Shown: one piece after another, positions 48,091-56,571 of the stretch
How the letters are laid out: every line of letters starts with the position of its first letter
Numbering within the stretch: the stretch's first letter is position 1
From: Marinibium conchae
GTDB taxonomy: Bacteria; Pseudomonadota; Gammaproteobacteria; Enterobacterales; Alteromonadaceae
Assembly (NCBI RefSeq): GCF_015595035.1
Contig: NZ_JADNRN010000005.1
Location: 1-64,000, forward strand
Length of the DNA stretch: 64,000 bases
Direction: 5' to 3'
Translations under genes and position numbers: made by a program
Notes under the pieces: model-generated
What the model was told of the DNA's origin: nothing
What the model saw: the letters and a program-made list of their open reading frames with translations, nothing else
Databases searched by the model: none

Positions 48091-48450
48091 GTGAATAAAT
48101 TACTAGTATGGTGTATTGGATTAACGCTTAGTTGCTCGGTTCTATCACAGGCTCCAAAAACTTTTTGTTCGAACAGATGGTGATACGTTTAAGTACGCAG
48201 GAAGCATATTAAAAAAAATTGACATAAGGGCAGAGCCTAAAGAAAGCAATAATTCTTTGACGAAAAAGGAGTTGAGTCCAAATGAATTAGCGTACCCCCC
48301 CCCCATCAAAAATGCTTTTTTAGTTCAAGGCACTATGCAAAGCGCAGAAGCAAAACTGGGGATTTACCCCAGTGGCGAAATAAGGAAGGAGATATCTCAA
48401 GCGATATTTACTTATTTTCATTGGTTAGGGGCGGCGTTGGAAGGTAATTA
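48091..48450 (+). pseudogene. broken secreted-protein gene fused to a CLCA_X 3' fragment
   Basis: A GTG at 48091 opens a signal-peptide-like sequence (MNKLLVWCIGLTLSCSVLSQ) that hits a stop after about 30 codons. In the shifted frame, KLFVRTDGDTFKYAGSILKK, then IDIRAEPKESNNSLTKKELS continues, so one base is missing or extra near 48154-48165. After LSPNELAY a run of ten C (48295-48304) leads straight into PIKNAFLVQGTMQSAEAKLG, the CLCA_X C-terminus, ending LGAALEGN. So the unknown gene was truncated where the CLCA_X fragment joined it. Confidence 0.6.
48301..48442 (+). repeat. direct repeat copy B (diverged CLCA_X 3' end)
   Basis: Matches 38501-38642 with about eight substitutions. Most are silent (CTA/TTA, GGA/GGG, GTC/GTT); amino-acid changes are N to S and E to K. 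The pattern fits a copy from a related strain's CLCA_X gene better than a recent duplication. The reading frame is intact to its stop at 48448-48450. Confidence 0.9.
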
Positions 48451-48618
48451 AAGACCAGCTAGATTGAAGAATATTAACAACTTAGAAATGTAGCGAGTTT
48501 GAAGACAAATTCAATGCTCAATAATATTATTCATCACAAACTATTGTTTTTTTTAATTTTTATATTGTAAGGTCGTTATACAATTGATCAATTTAACTTT
48601 TACCAGATAAGGATTTCT

Positions 48619-49809
48619 ATGTATCGTTCAATTTTACCACTGATAGTGTTAATGACGCTTGCAGTTTTCAATCTTCATGCTCAGACAAACCAGCTCCAGC
48701 TAACGACTACCTATGTATGTGACAACTGCGATTATGATAGTGCACTCGAGCTAGCCATCTCTCGACACGAACCAATTGTATGCCACACAAGAGGGCTTGA
48801 TGATGGTTTATTGTCTCAGAGTTCAACCATATTCGATTGTAACGAAACCTCTGTCGATTTAATTATTGCCAATCCGATTGATAGACGAGCCTTCAAATTC
48901 TCTGTTAGCGCACGCCAACAGTCTACATTTAGCCCCGCTTACACGATTAATGCCAGTGATACACCCTTTTTGGCGAGGGAGTCGGAGGCACTTGAGTCTT
49001 TTTTTGACATCGACGATGACTTTAGGAGCACAGTGGAAGAGATTCAAACGATAGCTTTCACTCCAAAAAATAGTCCGTTAAAGGGTGTATATGCCAGCCA
49101 ATATGCACAAAGCGATGATGTAGATTGTTCAGAGCACGCATCAAATATCCTATCAAACGACCCTTCATTCGCTAATCAACTTAAAGACACATTTAGTTCA
49201 CGTATAACAGGAGCGCTGGGATTAAAACAAGCATGGGAAAACTTTACATCCACTGCGCCTGTGGGTGATGGAGTATCGATTGGAACTGGGGGTATTGGCA
49301 TAACAGTGAATTTTTCAACTACTGAACGCAACTATTTCGTAACGCGTAGAAACGAAAATGGAGACAAGCTTGTGTTTCAAGTCTCATATCGCGGAGACAC
49401 TAAAAACACTCGACCAATAGGTAGGTCTGGTAGAGGAAGGTTAACAACCGAACGCTTTCTGAATCTCTCATACTCATTTATACCAGGAGCTTCCCGTATA
49501 GATGGTATGCCAGTGAGCACCATAGTACGGGGGATTGTTGATTTAACTAATTTGCCAATTTCATTATGCTTGTCACGTAAATTAGACGAAATTTTGGGTG
49601 ATGAAGTAGTAATTGGCGGTGCAGGCGGTGATGGCAGCCTGATTGATGTGGTTGGAGATGGGCCTACAAACGGTGGCTCACTGATACCACCGGCAGGAGA
49701 ATGGACCAACCTTGCCGGCTGTAAGATAGTAGAACGCAGTGGTTCAGCCTGCATAGACAACACTGAGTGCAGAGCAATCAAGGTTTCGTATTTAAGTTGT
49801 CGAGAGTAA
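48619..49809 (+). CDS. secreted cysteine-containing hypothetical protein
   Basis: 396 aa. Sec signal peptide (MYRSILPLIVLMTLAVFNLH, cleavage after HAQ). The N-terminal mature part has a CDNC motif and two more cysteines (IVCHTRG, IFDCNET), the C-terminal part four to five more (LAGCKIV, SACIDNTECRA, LSCRE), suggesting disulfides in the periplasm or outside. The middle is Gly-rich and beta-like (GDGVSIGTGGIGITVNFS). No family recognised. ATG at 48619 after AAGGATTTCT. It has its own terminator and lies just right of copy B, so it is probably the first gene outside the Rhs block. Confidence 0.6.
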   Translation: MYRSILPLIVLMTLAVFNLHAQTNQLQLTTTYVCDNCDYDSALELAISRHEPIVCHTRGLDDGLLSQSSTIFDCNETSVDLIIANPIDRRAFKFSVSARQQSTFSPAYTINASDTPFLARESEALESFFDIDDDFRSTVEEIQTIAFTPKNSPLKGVYASQYAQSDDVDCSEHASNILSNDPSFANQLKDTFSSRITGALGLKQAWENFTSTAPVGDGVSIGTGGIGITVNFSTTERNYFVTRRNENGDKLVFQVSYRGDTKNTRPIGRSGRGRLTTERFLNLSYSFIPGASRIDGMPVSTIVRGIVDLTNLPISLCLSRKLDEILGDEVVIGGAGGDGSLIDVVGDGPTNGGSLIPPAGEWTNLAGCKIVERSGSACIDNTECRAIKVSYLSCRE

Positions 49810-49855
49810 ATAAAATAAACAACGGCACTCTGTAGCAGTATAAATAACTTTATGT

Positions 49856-49883
49856 AAAGAGGGGAACTATCTATCCCCTCTTT
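49856..49883. terminator. terminator between convergent genes
   Basis: AAAGAGGGGA (49856-49865) and TCCCCTCTTT (49874-49883) with an 8-base loop, between the secreted hypothetical gene and the SLC23-like transporter gene. Confidence 0.85.
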
Positions 49884-49885
49884 AA

Positions 49886-51259
49886 CTACTTCTCTTTCTT
49901 AGGCATGAAAACACGTGGCCCGCAAAGTGCTGCTATTGTAACCACACCTATCATCAAGCCCAACCATGGCTCAAACACGCTAAAAGCCATTGCCGTAATT
50001 ACCATGGCACCGCGCTCGGTCGCGTCATTTACCAACGATAAAGCCAAGGTGGCACAGGCGAAAGCAGTCAAAATTAACGTAACCGCCAACGCAACAGGCA
50101 ATAAAGGTTGCAACAACGTTACCAACGGTAAAAATATAAACAAAAATGGCAAACCAAACGCATAGAAACTGCCGATGCTGTCAAAAATCGAATCAACTTT
50201 GTCACGCCCTTGTGCCCAACGTTTTAACAAAATGACTTGAATACCTGTCCACAGCACCCCTTGCGTGGTGAAAAAAGGTGCGATAATGCCCATCATAATA
50301 TTCCGCGCACCCGTCGCCATATGAGCACGGCTGCCATTAAGTTCTAAAATTTCATCGCTACGCGCCTTTTGCGCCTCTTCAATCATTTCATTGCCGGTGA
50401 CTACATCGCCAAAGAACAGAATATAAGTAATAAGAGCTAGCGGAAAAGATGCAACAAAAGTAGATATTGGAGGCCATCCGATAGCAAATGGAGAAGCTTT
50501 AGCCCACAGCGAGGTAGCAGCAGCACCAACATCAAGGATTTCCCAGCGAATATTGTAGTTAAACTCACCGCTGAAATATCCCACTGTACCCGCAATGATG
50601 AAGCCAGGTAGTAAACCGAAGCCAAGAATAACAGCTAGCAACTTATTTTTTAATGCCAGAGCTTGGAGCGGCTTTGAAAAAGCGAACACTAAACATACCA
50701 CAACGCCAATAGTGCCGGCGAGCGGTGCTGATTGAAATACGTTTGCTGGATCACCATCTTTGGTTACGCGCAAAAATGCAGCAAGCGCTGCGCCAAGTAT
50801 AATGCCGCCTTTAAATACGTTAGGGACAATATTAATCAGTTTAGCCCCTAATCCAGTGATCCCGAGGAAGATAAGAATGAAGGCAAAATTGAGCGATAGC
50901 GCGGTCATCGCCTGAAATTGAGCGGTGTGATCTCCCATATAGGCTGGCGCCGTTATGAAAGCGACTACAAAAGGGATCGCAGGTGTTAACCAGCCCGGCG
51001 CATAGGGGTCGCCAAAAAACATCCATGAAAATGAAATGAGCATGCTGTGAAACATCGCCATTACAACGGCTTCTTCAAAGCTCAGCCCCAACAAACCCAT
51101 AAAATACGGCACTAGCGCTAGACCAGTTGCACCAGCAACTGCAAATCCTTGTAGCATATCAGCAAGAGAAAAACGTAAGTGAATAAGAGGGATCCGCATA
51201 GTGAACGGGCCCCATTTAATACCAGGCTGTACACCACCATCAGGTCGTTTTGAAAGCAT
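49886..51259 (-). CDS. SLC23/NCS2-like permease
   Basis: About 457 aa with 12 or more hydrophobic segments. SLADMLQGFAVAGATGLALV, the PYAPGWLTPAIPF loop, the KGGIILGAALAAFL helix and FGDVVTGNEMIEE resemble the solute carrier 23/xanthine-uracil permease superfamily; I am less sure than for the other transporters, and a SulP-like fold is the main alternative. The substrate is unknown. I chose the ATG at 51259 (MLSKRPDGG); 16 codons upstream are open but Cys/Asn-rich and unlikely. Confidence 0.6.
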   Translation of the reverse strand: MLSKRPDGGVQPGIKWGPFTMRIPLIHLRFSLADMLQGFAVAGATGLALVPYFMGLLGLSFEEAVVMAMFHSMLISFSWMFFGDPYAPGWLTPAIPFVVAFITAPAYMGDHTAQFQAMTALSLNFAFILIFLGITGLGAKLINIVPNVFKGGIILGAALAAFLRVTKDGDPANVFQSAPLAGTIGVVVCLVFAFSKPLQALALKNKLLAVILGFGLLPGFIIAGTVGYFSGEFNYNIRWEILDVGAAATSLWAKASPFAIGWPPISTFVASFPLALITYILFFGDVVTGNEMIEEAQKARSDEILELNGSRAHMATGARNIMMGIIAPFFTTQGVLWTGIQVILLKRWAQGRDKVDSIFDSIGSFYAFGLPFLFIFLPLVTLLQPLLPVALAVTLILTAFACATLALSLVNDATERGAMVITAMAFSVFEPWLGLMIGVVTIAALCGPRVFMPKKEK

Positions 51260-51389
51260 ATTATTGTTCTCGTTTTTTGCTTGACTCGAGTGCTTAGTAC
51301 AGCACAATTAACAAAAAACACCCAACTTATTTACATCTTTTATACTTATAGATATTCATCAAGAAAAACTGATAATGCTAAACCGACAC

Positions 51390-52193
51390 CTAATTCACTG
51401 CTTTAGCGTCACATTCTTGTGATTCTTTTGGCTTCTTCATCATCAAACCCACTGCTAGCATAACTAACACCAAGCCGATGCCGTGAAAAATGGTGAAAGC
51501 TTCATTGAGCACAAATACCGCGATAACAGAGGTCATCGCTGGGCCACAAGTACCAACAATACTAGTGCGCTCCGGTCCTATCCGATGGATTGCTTCCGCC
51601 ACTAATAATGAGGGGATCACCGTACAAAACACCGAAAGTATCGTAATAATTAAATAGGCATGATTACTTACATGCAAATCTGCAACTGAGTAATTTGTTA
51701 GGAATAAGACAATAATCACAAGGCTTGCGGCCAACATGGCAATGCTGGTGAACATTTGACTTCCCACTTTGCTAATCACCGGCTTGCTCCAAAGAACATA
51801 AACAGCGAAACACACAGCGCTGATAAAAACCAGCAAAGTGCCCCACGAAACTTGGCTACCGAGCACTGATAAATCATGCCCAAAAATAACCAAAATCCCT
51901 GCATAGGACATGGCTAGCAGCAACCAAGTCTTCTTCTGCATCGGTGTCTTAAAAAATATCCAAGACATCACGACGACAATCGTCGGAAAACTAAATAGCA
52001 CCACACGTTCTAGCTGCGCACTAATATATTGTAAACCAAGCAAATCAAGGTAGCTGGCGAGAAAGTAACCCAACACACCCAATACACAAATGATAGGTAA
52101 AGACGATAGTGTTTCTTTCCTTCTCTGGGGCTTTCTTTGCCAAGCAAGCAACGCAATAATCAGGTATATCGGAAGCGCTATCAGCATTCTCAA
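51390..52193 (-). CDS. EamA/DMT-family transporter lacking a normal start
   Basis: As delimited here, 267 aa beginning at a TTG. The reading frame actually continues upstream to about 52376 and encodes a perfect first helix (SDPIFSGIVLALIGTFLFSL, then KPIVIKYAYALALTSEQVIT), but there is no ATG, GTG or TTG in that stretch. In the same frame an ATG at about 52401 is separated from it by a TAA (52379-52377). So either an ATT/ATC start is used or the gene is inactivated by a nonsense mutation. The body has about nine helices and the EamA features AQLERVVLFSFPTIVVV and VGTCGPAMTSVIAVFVLNEA. Confidence 0.75.
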   Translation of the reverse strand: MRMLIALPIYLIIALLAWQRKPQRRKETLSSLPIICVLGVLGYFLASYLDLLGLQYISAQLERVVLFSFPTIVVVMSWIFFKTPMQKKTWLLLAMSYAGILVIFGHDLSVLGSQVSWGTLLVFISAVCFAVYVLWSKPVISKVGSQMFTSIAMLAASLVIIVLFLTNYSVADLHVSNHAYLIITILSVFCTVIPSLLVAEAIHRIGPERTSIVGTCGPAMTSVIAVFVLNEAFTIFHGIGLVLVMLAVGLMMKKPKESQECDAKAVN

Positions 52194-52584
52194 AGTAATA
52201 ACTTGTTCGCTAGTTAAGGCCAGCGCATAAGCATATTTGATGACGATGGGTTTTAGCGAAAATAAGAAAGTGCCTATTAAAGCTAAAACAATGCCTGAGA
52301 AAATGGGATCGGAAAAGCGACGAGAAAAAATAATAAAGACTTTGTGTTGTGAAGTGTTGCTGGCAATGATAACAGCTTAAGCCAGATGAAGAATATATTT
52401 CATCTATAAGGGTAAAAATAAACGCGGAAATTGATTGGCTTAGCCTGAAAGACCAAAATAAATGGGTTTATGGGTGGAAATGACGATAGCGATGACACTT
52501 TTTTGTTAATTTCATTTACAAAGGCCTATGCTTTTTCTGCTGAGTCATTATACTAGGGGTAATATTAGAAGGAATGAATGTACA

Positions 52585-52992
52585 ATGAAAAGAAAAAAAC
52601 ATACCGCCGGTGATGAAGATGCAGCAGTAGACATGACGCCAATGCTCGACATCGTCTTCATCATGTTAATATTTTTTATCGTAACCACAACGTTTTCATC
52701 GGAAAAGGGTTTAGAGCCAACTAGGCCGCCTAAAAACCAGCCTGAAAACCCAAATCCTAGTAAGTCATTGTCGATTCGTATCGATGCTCAGGGCCAAATA
52801 CTCATGGCTGGCCGTATTGTTGATATTCGTCGAGTGGTTGCGAATGCACAAACTTACTTAGCAAACAACGATACCAAAACTGCCGCTATTCAAGCTCACG
52901 AAGACACTGAGCATGGCATCGTGGTTGAGGTAATGGACCAAGTTAAACTCGCTGGTATAGAAAAAGTATCGGTATTAGTGAAAGAAGACTAA
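52585..52992 (+). CDS. exbD: ExbD/TolR-family biopolymer transport protein
   Basis: 135 aa. The N-terminal cytoplasmic stub and membrane helix VDMTPMLDIVFIMLIFFIVT carry the conserved aspartate used in proton-driven energy transduction, followed by a periplasmic domain ending VKLAGIEKVSVLV. It should work with an ExbB/MotA-like proton channel and TonB to energise outer membrane transport. No exbB or tonB is adjacent. ATG at 52585 (MKRKKHTAG) chosen over a start 19 codons upstream; a GGAATGAATG site precedes it. Own terminator. Confidence 0.9.
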   Translation: MKRKKHTAGDEDAAVDMTPMLDIVFIMLIFFIVTTTFSSEKGLEPTRPPKNQPENPNPSKSLSIRIDAQGQILMAGRIVDIRRVVANAQTYLANNDTKTAAIQAHEDTEHGIVVEVMDQVKLAGIEKVSVLVKED

Positions 52993-53007
52993 GATCGAAA
53001 GCGAAAC

Positions 53008-53037
53008 AAAAAACGCTGCAATCGCAGCGTTTTTTTT
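53008..53037 (+). terminator. exbD terminator
   Basis: AAACGCTGC (53011-53019) and GCAGCGTTT (53024-53032), AATC loop, then a T run. Confidence 0.9.
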
Positions 53038-53089
53038 ATGCCTGGTAAAAACCAATCACCTTTTATAAGTTACACTTTGCGACCGATGC

Positions 53090-53596
53090 CTAAGACTTCC
53101 GGCGTCTTTCCTGATACAGAGTAAAAAGAATACTGCACAAGTTTGTGATGTTAAATATGGTGCCAAATATACTGCCAACCAATACAGCAAAGATTAATCC
53201 CAATAGCTCTGCAAGTATGAACCATTGACGAATGGCTGTTGCACTTTTCAGTGAAATAGAGCCCACAGTAAATATGAGTGACGATGCATAAGCAATGATA
53301 ATAATACCGCTACTGTCTAAATAGATTAGCTCAAAGATAAAAAAAGCAATATTAAGACCGACAAAGGTAAACAGAACTGGCAAGCCGGTATAGCGAGTTG
53401 CAACCACATTTCTGATGCACGCTAGCAAGCAACCGATGCCAGCTGCATAAGCATTACCCAGTAGAAAAAAGTGGACGCTAACACTAAGTAATGCAACCGC
53501 TGAAATTAGCCGGTATCTATTGATATCTGTTTGGCGGTAACCGATGAAATTGAAAATCACGGCGACCGCGCCAAATGCTTCAGCCAATATTGGCAT
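53090..53596 (-). CDS. YgjV family inner membrane protein
   Basis: 168 aa with about five to six hydrophobic segments. AEAFGAVAVIFNFIGYRQTD, LGNAYAAGIGCLLACIRNVV and the C-terminal LCSILFTLYQERR match the YgjV (PF10688) family of small inner membrane proteins of unknown function. The ATG at 53596 has GGGAGA 5 bases upstream and is preferred to one four codons earlier. Confidence 0.85.
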   Translation of the reverse strand: MPILAEAFGAVAVIFNFIGYRQTDINRYRLISAVALLSVSVHFFLLGNAYAAGIGCLLACIRNVVATRYTGLPVLFTFVGLNIAFFIFELIYLDSSGIIIIAYASSLIFTVGSISLKSATAIRQWFILAELLGLIFAVLVGSIFGTIFNITNLCSILFTLYQERRRKS

Positions 53597-53670
53597 GTGC
53601 TCTCCCAATGATGTTGCAAGTAATCAAAAAAGAAACACTGCCAAAATACTCTAACTAACGCATTCCGGTT

Positions 53671-54039
53671 TTACTGCAGTGACGACTGTGTTTCTAACCA
53701 GTCGCTCCACGACATCATAAAGGGCTCGTCGATGTGGTCTGCAGGATAGGCAAATAAACCAAACTGGTTTCCCTTATGATGAGAGATCACAATAGCGTGT
53801 TTTGGCATGTTGTGAATGTCTTGATGGAAGGGATCCCAAAGAGGGATATGATATCTATCAACCTTGATCAACGGCACTTTTACACCATTAATCACCTTCC
53901 AGTCATCGGCTACAGGATTTGGAATACAAGCGTAGATACAGTGAAATGGCATTTTGATTTGCACCCCATCCCACCAGAACTGTTCAATTTTTATATTTTC
54001 TATCAGTGTTTCAACAATTGTCGGTAAAGCTGTCGTCAT
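53671..54039 (-). CDS. hypothetical protein, possibly CheW-like
   Basis: 122 aa, cytosolic. Pattern: ETLIENIKIEQFWWDGVQIK, a central VKVPLIKVDRYHIPLWDPFH, then KHAIVISHHKGNQFGLFAYP. The order of short beta strands (interaction surface, PLIKVD, then IVIS/FGLFAYPADHID) is reminiscent of a CheW-type scaffold domain, but I cannot confirm this. The ATG at 54039 has AAGGCGG upstream; an upstream extension of 21 codons is unlikely. No chemotaxis gene nearby. Confidence 0.5.
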   Translation of the reverse strand: MTTALPTIVETLIENIKIEQFWWDGVQIKMPFHCIYACIPNPVADDWKVINGVKVPLIKVDRYHIPLWDPFHQDIHNMPKHAIVISHHKGNQFGLFAYPADHIDEPFMMSWSDWLETQSSLQ

Positions 54040-54216
54040 AATAACCGCCTTATAATCTTGTTTAAAAACAGATCGAATATCCATCCTTATATAGGTTATC
54101 AAAGCAAATAAAATAAACTTTAGCTAAAAAACGCCGCGAGTATAAAGATAAACACCATTATGCACCAGCTAAATTTATTTGCTATGAACTGAACACGCAC
54201 TCACTAGCTTTGGTGC

Positions 54217-54861
54217 TCAATGCTCGGTCTTCTCAAACACTTGCAATTCAATCATTTGCCGCGCGACTTGAGCAGCGCTGACTGGTCGGTACTTAGCCAA
54301 AGGGCCTCTCATGATGGGTGAAAGAAATTTAGCAAACGATATTCCCATATTTTCTGCAAATCGCGTTTCCGCTCTTTCCCCTATTAGCAGACTCGGTCTT
54401 ACTGCCGCCGCGTTATCAAGTTGTGGCATACTTAATATGGCATTTTCTAGCTCGCCTTTCACTCGCAAATAGAAATTTTTGCTCTTTGCATTTGCACCCA
54501 CTGATGAAATCCAAACAAAACTCTTTGCTCGTTGCCCGCGAGTGAGTTGCGCAGCAACATGTACAAATTGGAAATCAACCCTTCGAAAAGCAGATTGTGA
54601 CCCTGCCTGCTTAATCGTTGTGCCTAAACAGCAATACACATGGTCGACAGAGAAATAACCTTGAAAATCTTGCAGATAGTCAAAGTCGATCACAATTGCC
54701 TGAATCTTACCCTCAGGATCGTAATAGTCACGTTGTTGTAAGGGCGTTCTCACTAAACATGTTACCTGCGCATAGCGGTCATCTCTGCATAGTTGGTTCA
54801 CCAGAGCTTTTCCAACGAGCCCCGAGGCGCCGAGTACTAATGCTTTAAACTTTCGTGTCAT
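54217..54861 (-). CDS. NAD(P)H-binding Rossmann protein (HTATIP2/YraR-like)
   Basis: 214 aa atypical SDR. Nucleotide-binding loop LVLGASGLVGKALVNQL, then CLVRTPLQQRDY, the DHVYCCLGTTIKQAGSQSAF segment, SFVWISSVGANAKSKNFYLR with a YxRVKGELE-like catalytic helix, and VRPSLLIGER. The arrangement matches the small NAD(P)H-binding oxidoreductases of the HTATIP2/YraR type. Substrate unknown. Confidence 0.8.
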   Translation of the reverse strand: MTRKFKALVLGASGLVGKALVNQLCRDDRYAQVTCLVRTPLQQRDYYDPEGKIQAIVIDFDYLQDFQGYFSVDHVYCCLGTTIKQAGSQSAFRRVDFQFVHVAAQLTRGQRAKSFVWISSVGANAKSKNFYLRVKGELENAILSMPQLDNAAAVRPSLLIGERAETRFAENMGISFAKFLSPIMRGPLAKYRPVSAAQVARQMIELQVFEKTEH

Positions 54862-54980
54862 CTTATTTTTCAGCGCTCGTTAAATAAAGTACAAAGTGTG
54901 TAGTGATAGATACACAAACTACAGCATTTGGGTTCAGCCAACATAGCTTAAGAGGGAGAAGCGCATTAACCCTTGCTGCA

Positions 54981-55355
54981 TTAGGCAAACATATGGTCGG
55001 CGAGTGTCTTCTGTACTTGTTGGGCCAGGTCTGACTTAAGCTTAGTCTCGATAGGCTCTGATTGTCCCGACACCCAAATTTTAAGATCACAATCTAAATC
55101 GAAATGCCCTGCAGTTTCGACTTTTAACTGAGTGATGGCGCGATATGGAATAGAGTGATAATCAACTTTCTTGCCCGTCATTCCTTGTTTATCAATGTAG
55201 AGTAATCGTTTATTCGTGAATACCAACAAATCGCGTATTAACTTGTAGGCCTCTACCACATTCTCGTTACTCGCAAGAATCGGCATGAGCTCTTCATTTA
55301 CCGACGCTACATCCACTTCAGAAGCATTACCAAGCAGTCCATCTAATAAGCCCAT
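54981..55355 (-). CDS. bacterial PH-domain protein (bPH_1)
   Basis: 124 aa, consisting of one bacterial pleckstrin-homology domain. The start MGLLDGLLGNASEVD, the core ENVVEAYKLIRDLLVFTNKR, LLYIDKQGMTGKKVDYHSIP and YRAITQLKVETAGHFDLDCD match PF08000. Function unknown; these proteins form oligomeric rings in some structures. No signal peptide. It lies 120 bp upstream of the HTATIP2-like gene on the same strand. Confidence 0.85.
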   Translation of the reverse strand: MGLLDGLLGNASEVDVASVNEELMPILASNENVVEAYKLIRDLLVFTNKRLLYIDKQGMTGKKVDYHSIPYRAITQLKVETAGHFDLDCDLKIWVSGQSEPIETKLKSDLAQQVQKTLADHMFA

Positions 55356-55536
55356 CTTTTGTTCCTTTTTATAACTTATGTCTTTGTAACAATAACAAAT
55401 TTACATAAATTTACTAGTTCATTGGGCTAAGAGTTTGCGTATCAATATTATTGACTTATAGTACAGCGACGCACTCTTAACGTGTCTGAGTAAAAAGCAC
55501 GGCAAAATAACTAACATATTCAAGGAAAGGCTGTTA

Positions 55537-56559
55537 ATGACGACTTTTAGCGACATAGAGCAAGCTCAAAAACGTATTAGCTCTATCGTGAAAACCACCC
55601 CTATATTTCAGAGCAGGTTGCTAAACCATTGGCTCGGTCATAATATTTACTTCAAAGCTGAGTGTTTGCAGCGCACGGGTGCCTTTAAGCTCAGAGGCGC
55701 TATGAATGTGCTTGCAAAATGTCATGAATTAGGAAAATTACCACGTAAAGTTGTTGCAAATTCGTCGGGTAATCATGCACAAGCTGTCGCTTTTGCAGCG
55801 GCACAATTTGGTATTCCGGCTCATATATTTTGCTCTGATGCAGTATCACCGATAAAAGCGGCGGCAACTGAATTTTATGGCGCTGAACTTAGTACCTTTA
55901 GCTCTAGAACCTTAGCCGATAAGGCTGTAGAGGATGCAAGCAAAGAGGAGGGAGTTTTATGGATCCCACCCTTTAATCACCCTGACATTATCGCTGGCCA
56001 AGGCACTGTGACGCTTGAGTCACTCCAACAATTACAAGAAATGAACGTGAAAGCAGATGCCATTGTTGCTCCCTGCGGTGGTGGTGGACTGCTTTCAGGA
56101 GCGATAGTGACAAATGCCGCCTATAAAGAACAAGGTTTACTTGATAATACTGAAGTCATTGGCGCTGAACCACTAAACGCTAATGATGCGGCTCGGAGCT
56201 TGCAAAGTGGGGTTATTGAGGTTCTCGAGGGCACACCAGATACTCTTGCAGACGGCGCGGCAACGCCTTCGCTTGGCCCACACACCTTTAAAATAGTACA
56301 ATCAGTTGACGATTTCTATGAAGTAGATGAAATTCAAATTGCCTATTGGACTCAGTGGCTTCACCACTTGTTAAAGCTGCATATTGAGCCGACCTGTGCG
56401 ATGACAATGGCTGCTGTTGCAGCTTGGATCAGCAACAAATCGCCAAATCAACATGTGTTGGTGCTGCTTTCAGGCGGCAACATTAGCCAAGCGACTATGA
56501 GTAAAATTTGGCAGACCGACTACTTACAACACCCCCCCATCATGAACCCCGACGCGTAA
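55537..56559 (+). CDS. PLP-dependent threonine/serine dehydratase
   Basis: 340 aa, fold type II. The PLP lysine motif is RTGAFKLRGAMNVL, with NSSGNHAQAVA, the phosphate-binding PCGGGGLLSGA and a terminal LSGGN. It deaminates threonine or serine to the 2-oxo acid; without an ACT regulatory domain it resembles catabolic TdcB or serine racemase-like enzymes. It precedes an amidohydrolase gene by 12 bp, an operon of amino acid and amide catabolism (inference). Start ATG at 55537 after AAGGAAAGG. Confidence 0.9.
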   Translation: MTTFSDIEQAQKRISSIVKTTPIFQSRLLNHWLGHNIYFKAECLQRTGAFKLRGAMNVLAKCHELGKLPRKVVANSSGNHAQAVAFAAAQFGIPAHIFCSDAVSPIKAAATEFYGAELSTFSSRTLADKAVEDASKEEGVLWIPPFNHPDIIAGQGTVTLESLQQLQEMNVKADAIVAPCGGGGLLSGAIVTNAAYKEQGLLDNTEVIGAEPLNANDAARSLQSGVIEVLEGTPDTLADGAATPSLGPHTFKIVQSVDDFYEVDEIQIAYWTQWLHHLLKLHIEPTCAMTMAAVAAWISNKSPNQHVLVLLSGGNISQATMSKIWQTDYLQHPPIMNPDA

Positions 56560-56571
56560 AAAGGAATATTT

